Of a stretch of 64,000 nt of DNA, positions 47,796 to 60,298 are shown piece after piece. The position numbers were made by a program, and so were the translations under genes. Origin of the DNA: Patiria pectinifera (taxonomy: Eukaryota > Echinodermata > Asteroidea > Valvatida > Asterinidae). The first letter of the stretch is position 1; each line of letters opens with the position of its first letter. Location: positions 18,998,863 to 19,062,862 of the forward strand of contig CM057135.1 in NCBI GenBank assembly GCA_029964075.1, given 5' to 3'. The notes beneath the pieces are model-generated. The model had not been told where the DNA came from. It did not search any database and saw only the letters and a list, made by a program, of their open reading frames with translations.

Positions 47796-48560
47796 TTACT
47801 TTCCGGTTGGTCGGTTCTGCTCGTCCACCTCGATAGCCTTGACGTAGGATGTCCGATGTTTCTCCTTCTTGATCAACGCTCCGTCCAAGAACACCTCCAC
47901 TCGGGTGAACTCCTTCACCTGGGCCTTGCGCGTCCTTCTGGGCGAGGCGGTAGACCTGGGTGTCTCCATGGACATCTCACTGCTGAAATTCTGGCCTTCC
48001 AAGGAGGGCATGGATGATACTTGGCTATGGGGTGGGGACGCCTCCAACGTGTTCATCAGCTGGAACATAGCTCGGGGCTTACCTCGCTGTCCATAGGGGG
48101 AATCGGCAGGCAGTGGAGACCGGACTGGACCCAGCAGGGGTGACAGGGGGTGGGCGAGAGGGACAAAACAGCCGTGTCTTGGGTCGTCTCATCATTACTG
48201 ATTGGGCAGTTGCAGGGGTCTCTGGTGGGGGGTTTGCTGGACTTACCGGTGTGTCTTTGGGAGCTAGTGGGCTCCCAGTCACTACCGGTTCTGCCAAAGA
48301 GTTGGACTGGTATCTGGCCTTCTTTATGGCTGGAGTTGAGATGCCTGGTGGACCATCGTTGGCTAACAGCTCAGGGTGGCACATCTGTATATGCCTCTGC
48401 AGAGTGGAGACGACATCGGCCTGGTAGGCGCACTTACTGCAGTGCAGGACGTTGACACCCTTGTGGACGTCTTTGATGTGGCGCCAAAGACTTGGGTGAT
48501 TCACAAACCAGATGGGGCACTGCCTCTCTTCTCCTGCGGCATTTTACTCTGTGTATCTAT
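47796..48560 (-). CDS. Zinc-finger protein fragment, likely retroelement ORF
   Basis: The minus ORF 48079-48504 and upstream codons give a degenerate C2H2 finger (CPIWFVNHPSLWRHIKDVH, second Cys replaced by Trp) and an intact one (LHCSKCAYQADVVSTLQRHI...CHPE). A Pro/Ser/Thr-rich tail ends at GAGGTAAGC, a possible donor. A second ORF in another frame (47796-48068) is rich in charged residues (RVEVFLDGALIKKEKHRTSY). The arrangement resembles ORF1/gag-like zinc-finger proteins of non-LTR or related elements, but no RT adjoins. Function unknown. It may be broken. Confidence 0.45.
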
Positions 48561-48995
48561 TATCCTGAGGGAAAGTACAAGAAAGATCATTAATCAACAA
48601 CAACTAATCAACTTAGGCTATTTACAAACACTTTTCAGGGTCGAGTCGTCACCAGAACCCTAATCTATACCGCAAGGGTAGTTGATGGGTTCTTTTGGGG
48701 AATCGTCTGGGCGGTGACAAGTCTTGCTGCCCCGACTGATTGGCTTGACTTTGAGACTAGTCTTGGTTCCAAGACGTTACTATCTGCTTTGTTTGTGTAT
48801 GTGTGTAATCATACTAATGAATACTTTTGTAAAACAATTGTTTTCAATCAACAGAAGGCGCACTTCACAGGACCACAGCGCGCATATCGATCGCGGACGA
48901 TTAATTATACGCGGTACATTACAGAAGTAACGTCTTGGATATTTTATTTTTGAGGGCGTGGCCAGTTTATGGTAATTATCTCCGCAGACTTTCCT

Positions 48996-49008
48996 AGGAC
49001 CAATCAGC
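48996..49008 (+). promoter_or_regulatory. CCAAT box upstream of the RecQ-like gene
   Basis: GACCAATCAG lies a few bases before the ATG at 49012. Its closeness means translation may begin at a later Met (49066) if this is a promoter element. Confidence 0.35.
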
Positions 49009-49745
49009 GATATGGATGGCCTGAATATATTAACGGGTCAGGGTACCGGGTACGTAAGGTCAAACATGGTCAAACACATCGTGCAAATGGCTGCCAGTGC
49101 CAGTGTGTGTGTTACTGACACCGAGCGATTCGAAGACGAAAAAAAGTATGCCTGTGATAAGCTAAACGTGAAGAATTTGAAACCGAAGAAGTCAGAAGCT
49201 ATAGATGCTGTACTAGGTGGCAAGGACGTCTTCGTTTGTTTACCCACCGGCTCCGGTAAAAGCTTAATTTTTCAGTCTGTACCGCTCTGTTTTGATTTTA
49301 TGAACAACTTCACCTTCAAATCTCTCGCGATAGTAATTGTGCCTCTCAAATCATTGGCCTTGGACCAAGCTGAACGACTTAAAACATTGGGGATAGATTC
49401 CACCATCGTAATAGGGGAATTCACTGACCAAGACATCGACGATGCTGCTGCAGGCCAGTACTCCTTTTTGTTTGTAAGCCCGGAGGCCCTCTTCAGCCCT
49501 AAGGGACGGGAGTTCCTGCAACTGGACTCGGTTTACAATCGAGTATGCGGCCTGTTTATTGACGAGACTCATTGTGTCACAAAGTGGTGAGTATTTTATT
49601 TTTATCTTTCCGTTTTATTTCTTTCAAATTTCAGTTGACCTGCCAAGAATTATATGCATGTCCCTAATTTTTTTCCTGCATTGACCTACATGTATCCGCA
49701 CTCATCAGAAAGTGACAACAATATATGTACTAAAATGAGATTTTG

Positions 49746-50284
49746 GGGTGTCAGACGCTTCGCCCCATTTCCACGTCGCCCCTAACCACTTCGCCCCATC
49801 CCCACTTCGCCCCAACCCCACATCGCCCCATCCCTGCTTCGCCCCATCCCCACTTTGCCCCATCCCCGCTTCGCCCCATCCCCACTTTACCCCATGTAGA
49901 TTGGTTCCTTCACGAGTGAAATTAGGATGTCAAAGGCATTGTCGTTCTCAGATAAGTGGGAGACGGGTTGGTATAGCCGGGTTGGGAACAAAGTTGGATC
50001 TTTTATGCCAAAAAAAAAGAAGAATTCTCTCCGTTGGTTAGCAATTAGTGAATCTGTTGGAATTGTTTTTAAGCCAATAAAATAGATGATATTTTTTTTT
50101 TTTTACTTTTTACATGTAACTGGGGCGAAGTGGGGATGGGGCGAAGTGGGAATGGGGCGAAGTGGGAATGGGGCGAAGTGGGGATGGGGGCGATGTGGGG
50201 ATGGGGCGAAGTGGTTAGGGGCGACGTGGTTAGGGGCGAAGTGACATGGGGCGATGTGAAAATGGGGCGAAGTGTCCGACATTC
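49746..50284. mobile_element. MITE with 8-bp duplication in the RecQ intron
   Basis: The 8-mer AGATTTTG flanks it (49738-49745, 50285-50292). The ends GGGTGTCAGACGCTTCGCCC and, inverted, GAATGTCGGACACTTCGCCC match at 17 of 21. Inside each end are tandem CTTCGCCCCATCCCCA-type repeats (49760-49890) and their complements (50120-50275), so it can fold on itself. An 8-bp duplication fits hAT- or P-type mobilisation. Confidence 0.75.
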
Positions 50285-51527
50285 AGATTTTGCATACATG
50301 TAGCCCAACTTCTGTGGCCTCAGTATTGCTGCCTACCTACGGGAGTTTAGTCCAAAGCCTGGCGCACCTTTTTGGGGCATTTTTTGTTCACACACCACTG
50401 CATACGATTGTATTCTGTGATGCTTTATCTTTTGCCCCCCGGGAATATAAGGTAATCTTTGTTCAATTTTTCAGAGAAATTTGGACATCTTTCTGGAGTC
50501 CTCATGGGCACGTTTCGCACCTAACTCCTCACAGTAGATTGGGAAACCAGACTTGTGGCCTAACGTACAGCGCAGCAATACAGAGGCCACACAAGTGGGG
50601 TTAGATTTTGCAGGGAAAATATTGAAACCTTTAATGCTCAGTCTTGGGCAAATGATTTGCAATCCCAAACCATACTCGTACCATACTTTCAATGGGAGCG
50701 CTGTTCAAATCCGATCACTTTTAATACTCCATGTACATGTATATTAGGCCAAAAAAATTAATAAGTCGGTCTCTGGTCAGCCCGCGCGTCGATTTTAAGC
50801 ATGCGCGTCGATCTTTTTTTTTTTTCCAAAATGTTCTGCGGTAGCTCCAACAGCGCCCTCTATTTCCGCACCTCCTCATTTTTTTGTACCAAAGAGCACC
50901 AAGGAATGGGAAATTGCACCAACGCAAATGATCGAAAGCACCAAGGCAAATTATGGAGGAGCCAATGTACATGAGGACACCAAAAAAGCAAAATAGTACC
51001 ACACCTTGTCTGTACAATCCAAGCTTGAAGAAAAAAAGAAAAAAGAAAAAAAAAAGCCGCGTGGCTGTGCCAATTCTGGAACTTTGGTCTGACCAGAGAC
51101 CGAATAATTTTTGTTATGGCCTTACAAAAAGTGTACAAATACATGTACCCTAACTGTACGGCTTTGTACGCATTTGGTGCACAGATGGACATGATTACCA
51201 GTATCATTTTTTTGGTGTCTGAGGGGGGGGGGGGGTGTTACACTCACTCACTCACTCCGTCGCCCACAGGCAGGCTCGATGATGGTTTTTCCAAGTAATT
51301 CGGTCTTGCATGAGGATGCCAGTTAATTTTTTTTTTGGGGGGGGGGGTTAAGATTTTCTTTAATTAATGAATTTCTACTATGAAAAAGTAATGGGGGGGG
51401 GGTGACAGCTGGGTTTATTCCCCCCCCCCCTCCCCTTCTGGCTCCGTGCCCGATCTTGTAAATATACTGTGCTAGATAATTCTAAGCTGGTGTTGGGTTT
51501 TTTTTTTTGTTCCTCATCTTGTTACAG
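50285..51527 (+). other. Rest of the RecQ intron
   Basis: No coding content. GC/AT-mixed sequence, poly-A near 51030, then G- and C-runs (51225-51440) with a short CACT microsatellite at 51240. The acceptor is TTGTTACAG at 51519-51527. Confidence 0.6.
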
Positions 51528-52803
51528 GGGCCAATCATCAAAAAAGACATGTGCTTTCCGAAAGCTGTATGGAGAAGTTGGGCAACTTCGAACTCTATTG
51601 AAGCCTGGCACTGTGTTTGCTGCCATGACAGCGACAGCAAGTTTTTCCACTCGAATGGCTGTTGCTGATGCACTGCAAATGAGAAATGCAGTGCTTGTTC
51701 AACAGAGTCCCATCCGTGACAACATCAAGCATGTTGTCCTGAACACAAAGCTCAAAGATGTGGAGGAAGTCTTTGACTGGCTTTGTGATGAAGTGTTCAG
51801 GAAAAAAGAAAAGATGGAGCGTATCATTGTGTACTGTCAGTCAAGGAAAACGTGTGCTGAACTTTACTCCATTTTCTACTCCCGGCTTCCAACAAGTCAT
51901 CACCAGTTTTTCAACCTGTATCACACTAATACAGAGAGTGATATTCAAGAGGACATTCTCCTCAGCTTTTCGGAGCCCGAGGGAGTTGTGCGGTTGTTAT
52001 TTGCAACAATAGCTTTTGGACTAGGAGTTGATGTGAAAGGAGTTCACAACGTAGTCATCTTTGGAACACCAAGTGACATGGATGATTACATTCAACTGAG
52101 TGGTAGAGGTGGCCGTGATGGGCAAGAGAGTTTAGCACTTCTCATCCAGTACCCTGGTTACCGAAGAACGCCCCTTGGGGAACAGATGAAGGACTTCACT
52201 ACCACACAGCAATGTAGAAGAGAAGTAATCCAGGCAGCATTCTCAGTGGCAGGCTCACAAACTCACAAAATTGTTGCACATAACTGTTGCGATATCTGTT
52301 CAGCTTCTTGCTGCTGTGGAGAGCTTTTTTGTTTGGCTCCTCCAAGTTATGTGGAGAACAACTTCAAAAAGAAGCTACATGTGCCCTCATCACCAGTCAG
52401 TTCCAAAGTACCGACTCGTTGTGTATCACCAGAAGAATACACATCAGTCCAAAATGGTCTTCAAGAACTGAGAGAAGAAGTGGTTGGTACATTGAAACAT
52501 GTATATACTGGACCTGATGTAGCGTGAGGCCTGTCAACCAGCACAATTGCCAAAATCTTAAATGAGCTTTCATTTGCATTTTCTTATTCACACTTCTGTA
52601 AAAGATATGTGTTCAGTAGTAATGAAATAAGAGAACGTGTTTGGGCTATTCGTAACAGCAGCCTAATCAATTCATCACCCACTGGCAGTGCTCGTGTCAC
52701 CCAAGGTCTTTCTGATACCGACTCTAGTGATGATGAATGTTATGAAGCTGTTGATGAATATGCTGAGCCACACGTAGAACACAGTGATGATGACAGTGAC
52801 TGA

Positions 52804-55800
52804 GTTGATTCAGAATTCACTGCAGTAAAACAGTACATATAATTAAGTGTATGTTATTAAGTTTGCATAGCAGAGTACGTATATCGGAAAGAATGTTATA
52901 CAAATATTGAGTCGTTCAGGGTGGAATGGGAGGTATATTATCGCAAGGTAAAATATGGACTTTGAAAAATGGAAGAGTTCAGATGTTACCGAGCACAGTA
53001 ATAATCCTGCCATTTCACAATTTTAAGAGACCCAGTACTTGTGGTTTTATATAGCTGACATACATGTACATGTAGATCCTTGTCATTTGATTCAATGAAC
53101 AGTAAATCCCATTCCCAAAAGGCAAATGGGACTTTATAAGCACCAGCTTAGGCCAAAAAAAAAAAATGCGTACGCGTCGCCCTTAGCCATTCGCGTTTGC
53201 AAAATGAAAAAAGTTTGTTTTTTCAATGTAAGATGATGTTTCAAATTGCCAAACTCCCTGGTTTGACTGGAATCCTGCTGCTGCACAATTTTAACATGTT
53301 TTTAGATTGGGTTATGATCAAGTAGTGGCCTCTCTAGACTCCCAAATATTTTGCACTAAATTTAGTCTGGCACCATTTGCAGTCATCAGCCGACATTTGA
53401 ATAAAAAAAAAAAATAGCCACGTCGTCGCACCACTTTCGAGGCAAGCTCCATACCAGAAACTGCAGACTTTTTTTGGCCTAAGGGGGGAAATAATGAATG
53501 TCAAACGATGTGGGTTCCACTAATCAAATTACGAAGCTCTGTATGTCAGTTAAATAAAGTATCCTGACGACAATTTAGCAGATGTGTACAATTCTATGGT
53601 CAGTCAAGAAAAAAGTGTTTCCTAACAAAATTGGAAATGTTTCTCAGTCCGTGTCTTTTCTACCTTGCAATGACTGACCTTTATTGAGATTTATACATGT
53701 ATAGCTGACATACATGTACATGTGCAGATCCTTGTCATTTGAATCTATCCTGAATGTTTTCAATTGTTCATAGTCATATATTTTTTGTACTCGATACAAT
53801 TTACAAATCAAATGATTTTAGAGGCACATTAAAAGTCGCAAGAGATTTGAGATTTGAACAAATTTGTTCTTGAAATCAAAACTGCAGCACCAATAGAAAA
53901 ATTTAGCTTTTACCTTCACCTTTATTAAAAGTACAATAATAGTATACATGTTGATGCACTTGCTCAAACTTTGTATTATTTACATTTTTGTAATAAGTTA
54001 GACATGTAAGCGTTGACATTTAATAGGAAATACATTTGTAATGTTTAACCATTTTTTTAAGAATTAAAAATGGTTGTAAATGCTTGCCACTTGGGATATG
54101 ATTTACAGAGGATCATAACTACATATACATTTGTTTCAGAGGAGCACTCCATCTCTCCATAATTATGTTATGAACCAGATTGAGTAATTAGTATTTCCCT
54201 AAAATGCAAACAAATCTTTCCAATTTATCTATAAAAAAATGGGCTCCAATTCCTTCACATAAATGTGTAATATTGAGAAATCTCTGGTAATGATATAAGC
54301 CTACAATTTAATTGAATTTGAAATGACTTGCATTTAAAGTACACGTACTGTATTGTGTACATTTAATAAATCAATTTGTCTTGCACTTACACAGTTATGG
54401 GAGATGATCTTTTCAAAGTTTTTATATCTTTTTTTTAAAGAAAAACAAACTGCAAAAATCTACTTAATGCCGGGATTGACCTACAATATGGAGAGTAAAA
54501 AAGTGTCAGTTTAGGGACTTTGGATTATCCAAAGGATACATGTAATTAGAATATCATGGTCAAGTTACACTTCTGAAGAATGGGCCAAGTAGTACATGTA
54601 CAGTGTGTATTTTTTAAAGATTCTGTTTCAACAGTTTGAATTATCCCTTCTTGTGGAAGGTCAAACCATTATCATTATGTTAAGGAAGATATTAATTGGA
54701 TTTAAGATTTAGAGTCACATACATGTACAATCTTAATCAGGACAGGTCCAATTCAACCTAAATCATTAACAAAACAAATGCTAGGCTATACAATTAAATT
54801 AATTACAATGATAAAATGGGGCAGTGTTTGAAAAAAACACCCATTTTTCAAAAGCTGGTTGGCTGAACAGCGTTGGAATTTGACACAAAATTTATAACCA
54901 CTTTTTTTTTTTGGAATTATAGCACTACAGGTGTCAATAGTTTTACAGGATATATGTACATGTACATTAGACTGTCGTTCACTAACAGTCCAGTAAGGTA
55001 TTTCATAATAATTTAGTAAATTTACATTTTAATCTTAAATAATAATTACCAGGGAGTTACATTTACTGAAGTTACATAACTCAGATTTGTTTTAAATTAC
55101 CCTCCAAGGCACAGGGGGATTTTTTAATGGTTTCAAAACATTGAAATTTGAGGCCATTGTTGGTAAAAGAAAGTTATAATGTAGAATTAACAATTGGTGA
55201 CCTATGTCTTGGATGTTTTTGAAATTTGATGAACATAATCACGAAAACAAACTGCAGTAAACACAACAATCATGACAATCTAACATCAACTCACGTGCAT
55301 GTTGCGTGCTCAAAACAGCTGATTGTCTGCTAGTTCGCTGCGTTTTATGTGTGGAACGTGTACGTACACATACGTAAATTAAACATGCGATCAGTCTAGG
55401 CCAATGAAAATACAGTATTCAAGACAGAAGAGGTATAACAATTGTTATTTACAATGTACATGCATACATTGCCATATCTGCAGGAAACTCTTCATAGAGT
55501 CCATGTTTGTCAGGTTTGGAATCCCCCCCCCCCCAAAAAAAAGGCCCTATACGTGTATTTTATTTATGTTTAATCAAAAGAGAGGATGATTTTTGGGTAC
55601 TTTTTCATTCCCTTACAGCTCACATACATGCATTCCATTCAATTGCCATTGATTTATTAAAACAAAGCAAAAAAGTGTGCACTTTCATAACTGTGCTGAA
55701 TATCCAATAAACGTGGGTTTGGTTATAACCTACATGTACAATGTTACTCAGTAGCTTCATCAAAGGGTCATATTTTAAACCCATTTGTTACATGTATATC

Positions 55801-56900
55801 ATGTGCTTGGATTCTGTAATTTCATTGGTTGAGAATGGTCCTGTATCCAGTTTGTAAAAATGCTTATACATTTGTACATGTACAACGGTTAACCTCATAT
55901 ACAATGTGCGTTGGGCGTATACACGCACTAGTTCGAGAATGAGAAGTGTAACGCTCAGTTCCCTGTCGGGAAAGAAAACCTGCAGTTTATGTAAATATGG
56001 CATAGGATGTTACAACCATTTAGGGTTGGACTTATTTGCATGATATACAAACCAATACATAGGTGACCGCTGCAATGTGGGATGTCATTTTAACTCTCCT
56101 TGTGATGCATACATGTAGCATCCTCTGCTTTGCCTGGGGTGTAACATACTGTATAGGCACTGGGTTGTTAAACAGCATATCCCACATCATAGCGGTCGAC
56201 ACTTGTTAAATTATTTGCATTACATTGAATGTTTTTGGTACACTTGTACATATAAAAAAATTGTCATGCTCACATACTAGTGGAATACTGTGAGTGCAAA
56301 GCCATGTAGTGAAATAAAATGTTTTGTGTGAATCTAGAGGTATTTGTAAATTATTTTTTTCTGTGGTTATTTGTAAACATAATTTTTCAGTACACATTTC
56401 AAAATTAGTTGTCGAATCAGATATTAATCATGTTCTTGCTCCAGAACCTCACCACCAAACTTCGCCATGATTTCGATGTGTTTATGGGGCACATGCAAGG
56501 GAGGGGCTGAGTTCTTATTTTTGGGGCTGGGATTTAGTTGATTTAGTGCTGGAGATCCTGTCAATAAGTATGTTTTATGCACAAACTACTCAAATGAATG
56601 AAATTTGCGGCTCACAATTTGTTCAGAAACAGCCCCCTCAATAAATAAGGTCATTTTGAATATTGAAAACAATGCACTATTACAGAAACCAAAAACCAAA
56701 TGGAGAGCCTCACAGTTATAAGGCATGGATATTTGTTGCATGAATCCTTTATAATTATCAAGCTTAAGCATTCCACTTTACAAATTATGATGCTGCTCAT
56801 TTCTAAAAATGTGGTGTCGTTTCAAGGATTTAAGTGTGGTCTGTATCCACAGGTACAGATCTTGAACATTTAGACCCATGAGCACAGAAGAAGGGTAACC
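52804..56900. other. Non-coding region with repeat-family members
   Basis: 52925-53010 resembles one arm of the hairpin at 32222. GACATACATGTACATG and GATCCTTGTCATTTGA at 53058-53093 and 53705-53745, with an inverse at 53520-53560, belong to the foldback family at 30850. 53760-56850 is AT-rich. ORFs of 60-70 codons there have no domain. Confidence 0.6.
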
Positions 56901-59716
56901 TGGAAATGCATGATAATGCCTCCCTTGATGATGCTCGTACATTTTGCTTGATGCATTTCCAACGCCAGGGCTACAACATCCTTCTTATTACTTGGTGTCA
57001 TATGTTTCCCTGATTGTCGCTTGACAGATGTCTGCTCATCAACGTGACAAAGCATCTCATGAACAACTTGAGCAGAGTGACTAACCCTGTCAACACTTTT
57101 TGGACTTATTTTCCCATGGAGTGCTTTGCACTGAGTCTTGAATGTTCTATTGTGGTGCTCCATTTCCCTGTCCACTTCGATGTTGCCTTTGTGTTCACAA
57201 AGCGATTCCAGACGAGGCTGTACGACATCTTTTCGGGGAGGAAGCACTGAACCTGTGCTAGGAGTCGCAAGGTCTGGAAGCTGTACTTTGGTTTTCCTGC
57301 GGCCTTGTAATGAAGTAAGAAGCACTTGTACATTCTCATAAGGCGTTCCCCATCTCCCATTCGTCTTGCATCAGTGAAATTCAAAGCGAGTAGGCCCAAA
57401 CTTGCTGCACATCGAGCATAGTTGAACACAGCATCCTGCAAACCATCATCTGATGACTGATGTGATGTCACTGGTCTGGTGGCTTGTACAAAGCTGTGCT
57501 TATTCTAGAGATGTCTTTTTAGCCCAGTCTTTGTTTTGTACGATTTGGTGCTCTGATTACACTGTATTTTGGGAGCCTTGGTACTCAGTTCGTCATTTGC
57601 AGGGATCACATACTTGTCAATAATTTCAGACAAAGTGTTCAAGACATACACTTTCCTGTCCTGGTGTATCTGGAAGTTGAAACTGTTTTTCTTGGGCTCA
57701 TCCTGTGCGCTGTCCATCCCAAAGAAGTTCATTGCAGCTGCAACAATTAAAGACTTTGTGTAGGTTTCCAGCAAATCTGATGCTGCATTGATGTTCTGCA
57801 TGGGGTCTTTGGTGACATGTCGGGCGTTCAAGAAATTTCTGGCACTGTACAGGGTCCCCTTGTCTGCACTGGAAGATGTATCATACAGCTGCTTCCAGAC
57901 AACCTGTGCAAACGAGAAAGTAAAGTGGAATATGTAAACTAGGAGTCTTTCAGGGAATAAAGGGGAAAAGGGATTTTGGGAAACAATTTTTTTGGCAAGT
58001 TTAATTTCACTGTTCACTGACCTCCAGAAAATTTGCATAAGCATGAACGTCGGCGATAACAGGCATAAGTCCTTCCAAACATGCACTGGGTGATGTACAG
58101 TTCTGCCGCTCTTCCTGACAACTGCTCTCACGCTCACAGGTGAGGAGATCACCAGCACTTATAACCCTGCACAGACGGTCTGTTCCATGGCCAGGAACAT
58201 ATTCATGCATGCGTTTCATGATTTTCAAGATCCCTTCGGAGGTGTTTTCGTTTTCCATTATCACACTAAGATTGACCTGAGTGTAACATAAGAGAACAAA
58301 AAATGAGGTAGTAAGTGAACACATTTAGTTAATGCACCTAAACCACAAACCTGTTCGCATGGATGGGTATAAAGTTAAGCATGAATTTGGATTACTCCTT
58401 TTCAAGAACAAATTTTATGCATTTTTGGCAATAAAGCCTACTCTTGCAATTATTTTCAGAGGGACTCCAAAGTATTAAAATTCTTTTTGAAAATTTTCTT
58501 TTGAATCTTTTTAAGAATTCATTATACCTCTCAAGATAAGTTTTTAGCACATTCACAACTGGTGGCCGACCATCGTAACAAATTGATACAAAAATTAAAC
58601 TGGGATGGGCATTTCCACAGGCAAATCTGAGATCACGGACAAATCTAGGGTGGGCACTTCTGCAGGCACATGTAGAGCGGTCAATTGTGAGCAGCAAATT
58701 AACTGTGAACCAATTCACTTTACATACCACTTCAGACTTTCGTTTAGCTTCTGCCATGTGGCGGTGGGGTATCTCATTAGGCAGTTCACGTTGAATCCAC
58801 TGAAGTGCCGGAAGGTGATCAGCAATAATGTGCCCAATAAGCACCATCCAGTTATGTTTCAACCTTTCATTGTCAGTCATAGATGGGAGGAATGTGCCCA
58901 AATCAATGTCACTAATATTTATTTGTGGTTTATCATTGGACAGATGCGATGAGTCAACACGATCACGGACAGCCATAATGTTTGCCATATGATAATCACA
59001 GCCATGGTGCTTTCGAGATGTACGTCTTGCCCGCACATTCATGTCCACGTTATCCATTACAAGTTGAAAAGATCTGGGCGACGAATTAACTGCAGGCACA
59101 TCTACAAGAACTTCTGCAAATAAATCTGAAGCCAGGGGCAAATCTGGGATAGGCACTTATGTAGGCACATCTGAGACCATGGGCAAATCTGGGATGGGCA
59201 CTTCTGCAGGCACATCTGAGACCATGGGCAAATCTGGGATGGGCACTTCTGCAGGCACATCTGAGACCATGGGCAAATCTGGGATGGGCAATTCTGCATG
59301 CACATCTGAGACCATGGAAAAATCTGTGATGGGCACTTCTGTAGGCACATCTGAGACCATAGGCAAATCTGGGATGGGCACTTCTGCAGGCACATCTGAG
59401 ACCATGGGCAAATCTGGGATGGGCACTTTTGCAGGCACATCTGAGACCATGGGCAAATCTGGGATGGGCACTTCTGCAGGCACATCTGAGACCATTGGCA
59501 AATCTGGGATGGGCACTTCTGCAGGCACATCTGAGACCATGGGCAAATCTGGGATGGGCACTTCTGCAGGCACATCTGAGACCATGGGCAAATCTGGGAT
59601 GGGCACTTCTGCAGGCACACCCTTGTCAAAATCTATGTTGTTGGCTTGCCATATTTCAGCTCCCCACTCTTTAACTTTGTTGTCAAAGCCCTTGCCAAAC
59701 ATCATCTGTTTCTTAA
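56900..59716 (-). pseudogene. DUF6589-type gene, broken by LTR insertion and stops
   Basis: Exons (minus): 58728-59716 (cut 5' by the LTR), 58022-58276, and 57903 down to about 56915, all GT/AG. The first holds the 42-bp coding minisatellite, then LVMDNVDMNVRARRTSRKHH and RVDSSHLSND. The second is VNLSVIMENENTSEGILKIM with GDLLTCERESS. The third is WKQLYDTSSSADKGTLYSAR, AAAMNFFGMDSAQDEP, a finger-like GLKRHL-NKH segment, FLLHYKAAGKPKYSFQTLRL and EMEHHNRTFKTQCKALHGK. Lesions: TAA at 59157-59159, TAG at 57505-57507 and a shift near 57190. Function unknown. Motif order and the shared DN pair and FELFH/MNFFGM-type blocks link it to the copy at 36362. The first roughly 21 codons of the open frame reaching 59780 are LTR sequence, not gene. 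Confidence 0.82.
59150..59630 (-). repeat. 42-bp in-frame coding minisatellite
   Basis: About eleven units coding VPIPDLPMVSDVPAE-type 14-residue repeats on the minus strand. Because 42 is a multiple of 3 the array is open in several frames on both strands, giving false ORFs. One unit carries the TAA at 59157-59159 where others have GAA. Confidence 0.92.
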
Positions 59717-60295
59717 TGTAGGGATACCAAGTGCGCCCTCTGTTGTTCTCTAAAAGTTTTGCGAGTGATTTGCATATCATGACCTTTGGGCTTCCCGCGT
59801 AAAGGCAAGTTGTAACGAGTTTTCTCCTGTGGGCTTCGAGCAGAGAAGACCGATATAAAATTGTCTCCGAAAATTCTCTCCTTTTGTAGGGAGCATGGCT
59901 CCTGCCATGCTCCTGAGATATATCATTCTGGGAGGGTACTTCATAGAAAGTTCCCAGTGAGTATTTAGCTGTGTTTCATCATCATTTTTGTGAGAGAAAC
60001 TGTGTATTTTCGGGATGAGACATTCGTTGCATTGTACTGTCATGACTGTGTAGTTTTGTATTATAGTGTGTAGCGTACATGTGTTGAACTTTGACACACA
60101 CACACACACGCATTGTAATGTGTATACTGTCGTACTTAATCTATTTTTGTGCATAGGGCTTTGAATACTTGAATTGTTTTAAGAATAAATTTATTGTAGT
60201 TCATGTTATTGGAAATAGTCGTCATATCATCAATTTTGTTAGAACACTCGTCCTCTTTAAATAGAGGGCCGGCCTCCTTTTGCCGTCCCGCTACA
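59717..60295 (+). repeat. 5' LTR (579 bp)
   Basis: Begins TGTAGGGATACC and ends CCCGCTACA, a 5-bp inverted pair TGTAG/CTACA. It contains GATATAAAATTG (TATA-like, about 59850), a (CA)n run near 60095 and AATAAATTT at about 60184 as a polyadenylation signal. Antisense ORFs here and in the 3' LTR are not genes. Confidence 0.88.
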
Positions 60296-60298
60296 AAA

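Larger units (their letters stand above)
49012..52803 (+). pseudogene. RecQ-family helicase gene, two exons, one internal TGA
   Basis: Exon 1 is 49012-49586 and exon 2 is 51528-52803. They join within a Trp codon (GTGAGT donor, TTACAG acceptor) to 617 codons. Exon 1: motif I LPTGSGKS, Ia IVIVPLKSLALDQ, II FIDETHCVTKW. Exon 2: III AAMTATAS, IV IIVYCQSRKTC, V LLFATIAFGLGVDVKGV, VI YIQLSGRGGRDG, and a Cys-rich segment (CCDICSASCCCG) like the RecQ zinc region. No HRDC domain. TGA at 52525-52527 cuts off 92 in-frame codons ending in an acidic tail (DTDSSDDE...). Expected activity is ATP-driven 3'-5' unwinding. Multicopy RecQ-like genes of this sort occur in mobile contexts, and a broken relative lies at 44679. 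The TGA could still leave an active truncated enzyme. Confidence 0.82.

Noticed and set aside
55788..56003. Minus ORF rich in aromatic residues near 55.9 kb
   Set aside because: Overlaps CATGTACATG-type simple sequence and has no neighbouring exons or domain.
59102..59721. Long repetitive ORFs in other frames and on the plus strand (up to 180 codons)
   Set aside because: The 42-bp period keeps all frames open. Only the minus frame continuing into conserved DUF6589-type sequence is supported.
59777..60154. 125-codon minus ORF in the 5' LTR, repeated at 63626-63958
   Set aside because: Antisense to an LTR, includes the CA microsatellite, no domain.
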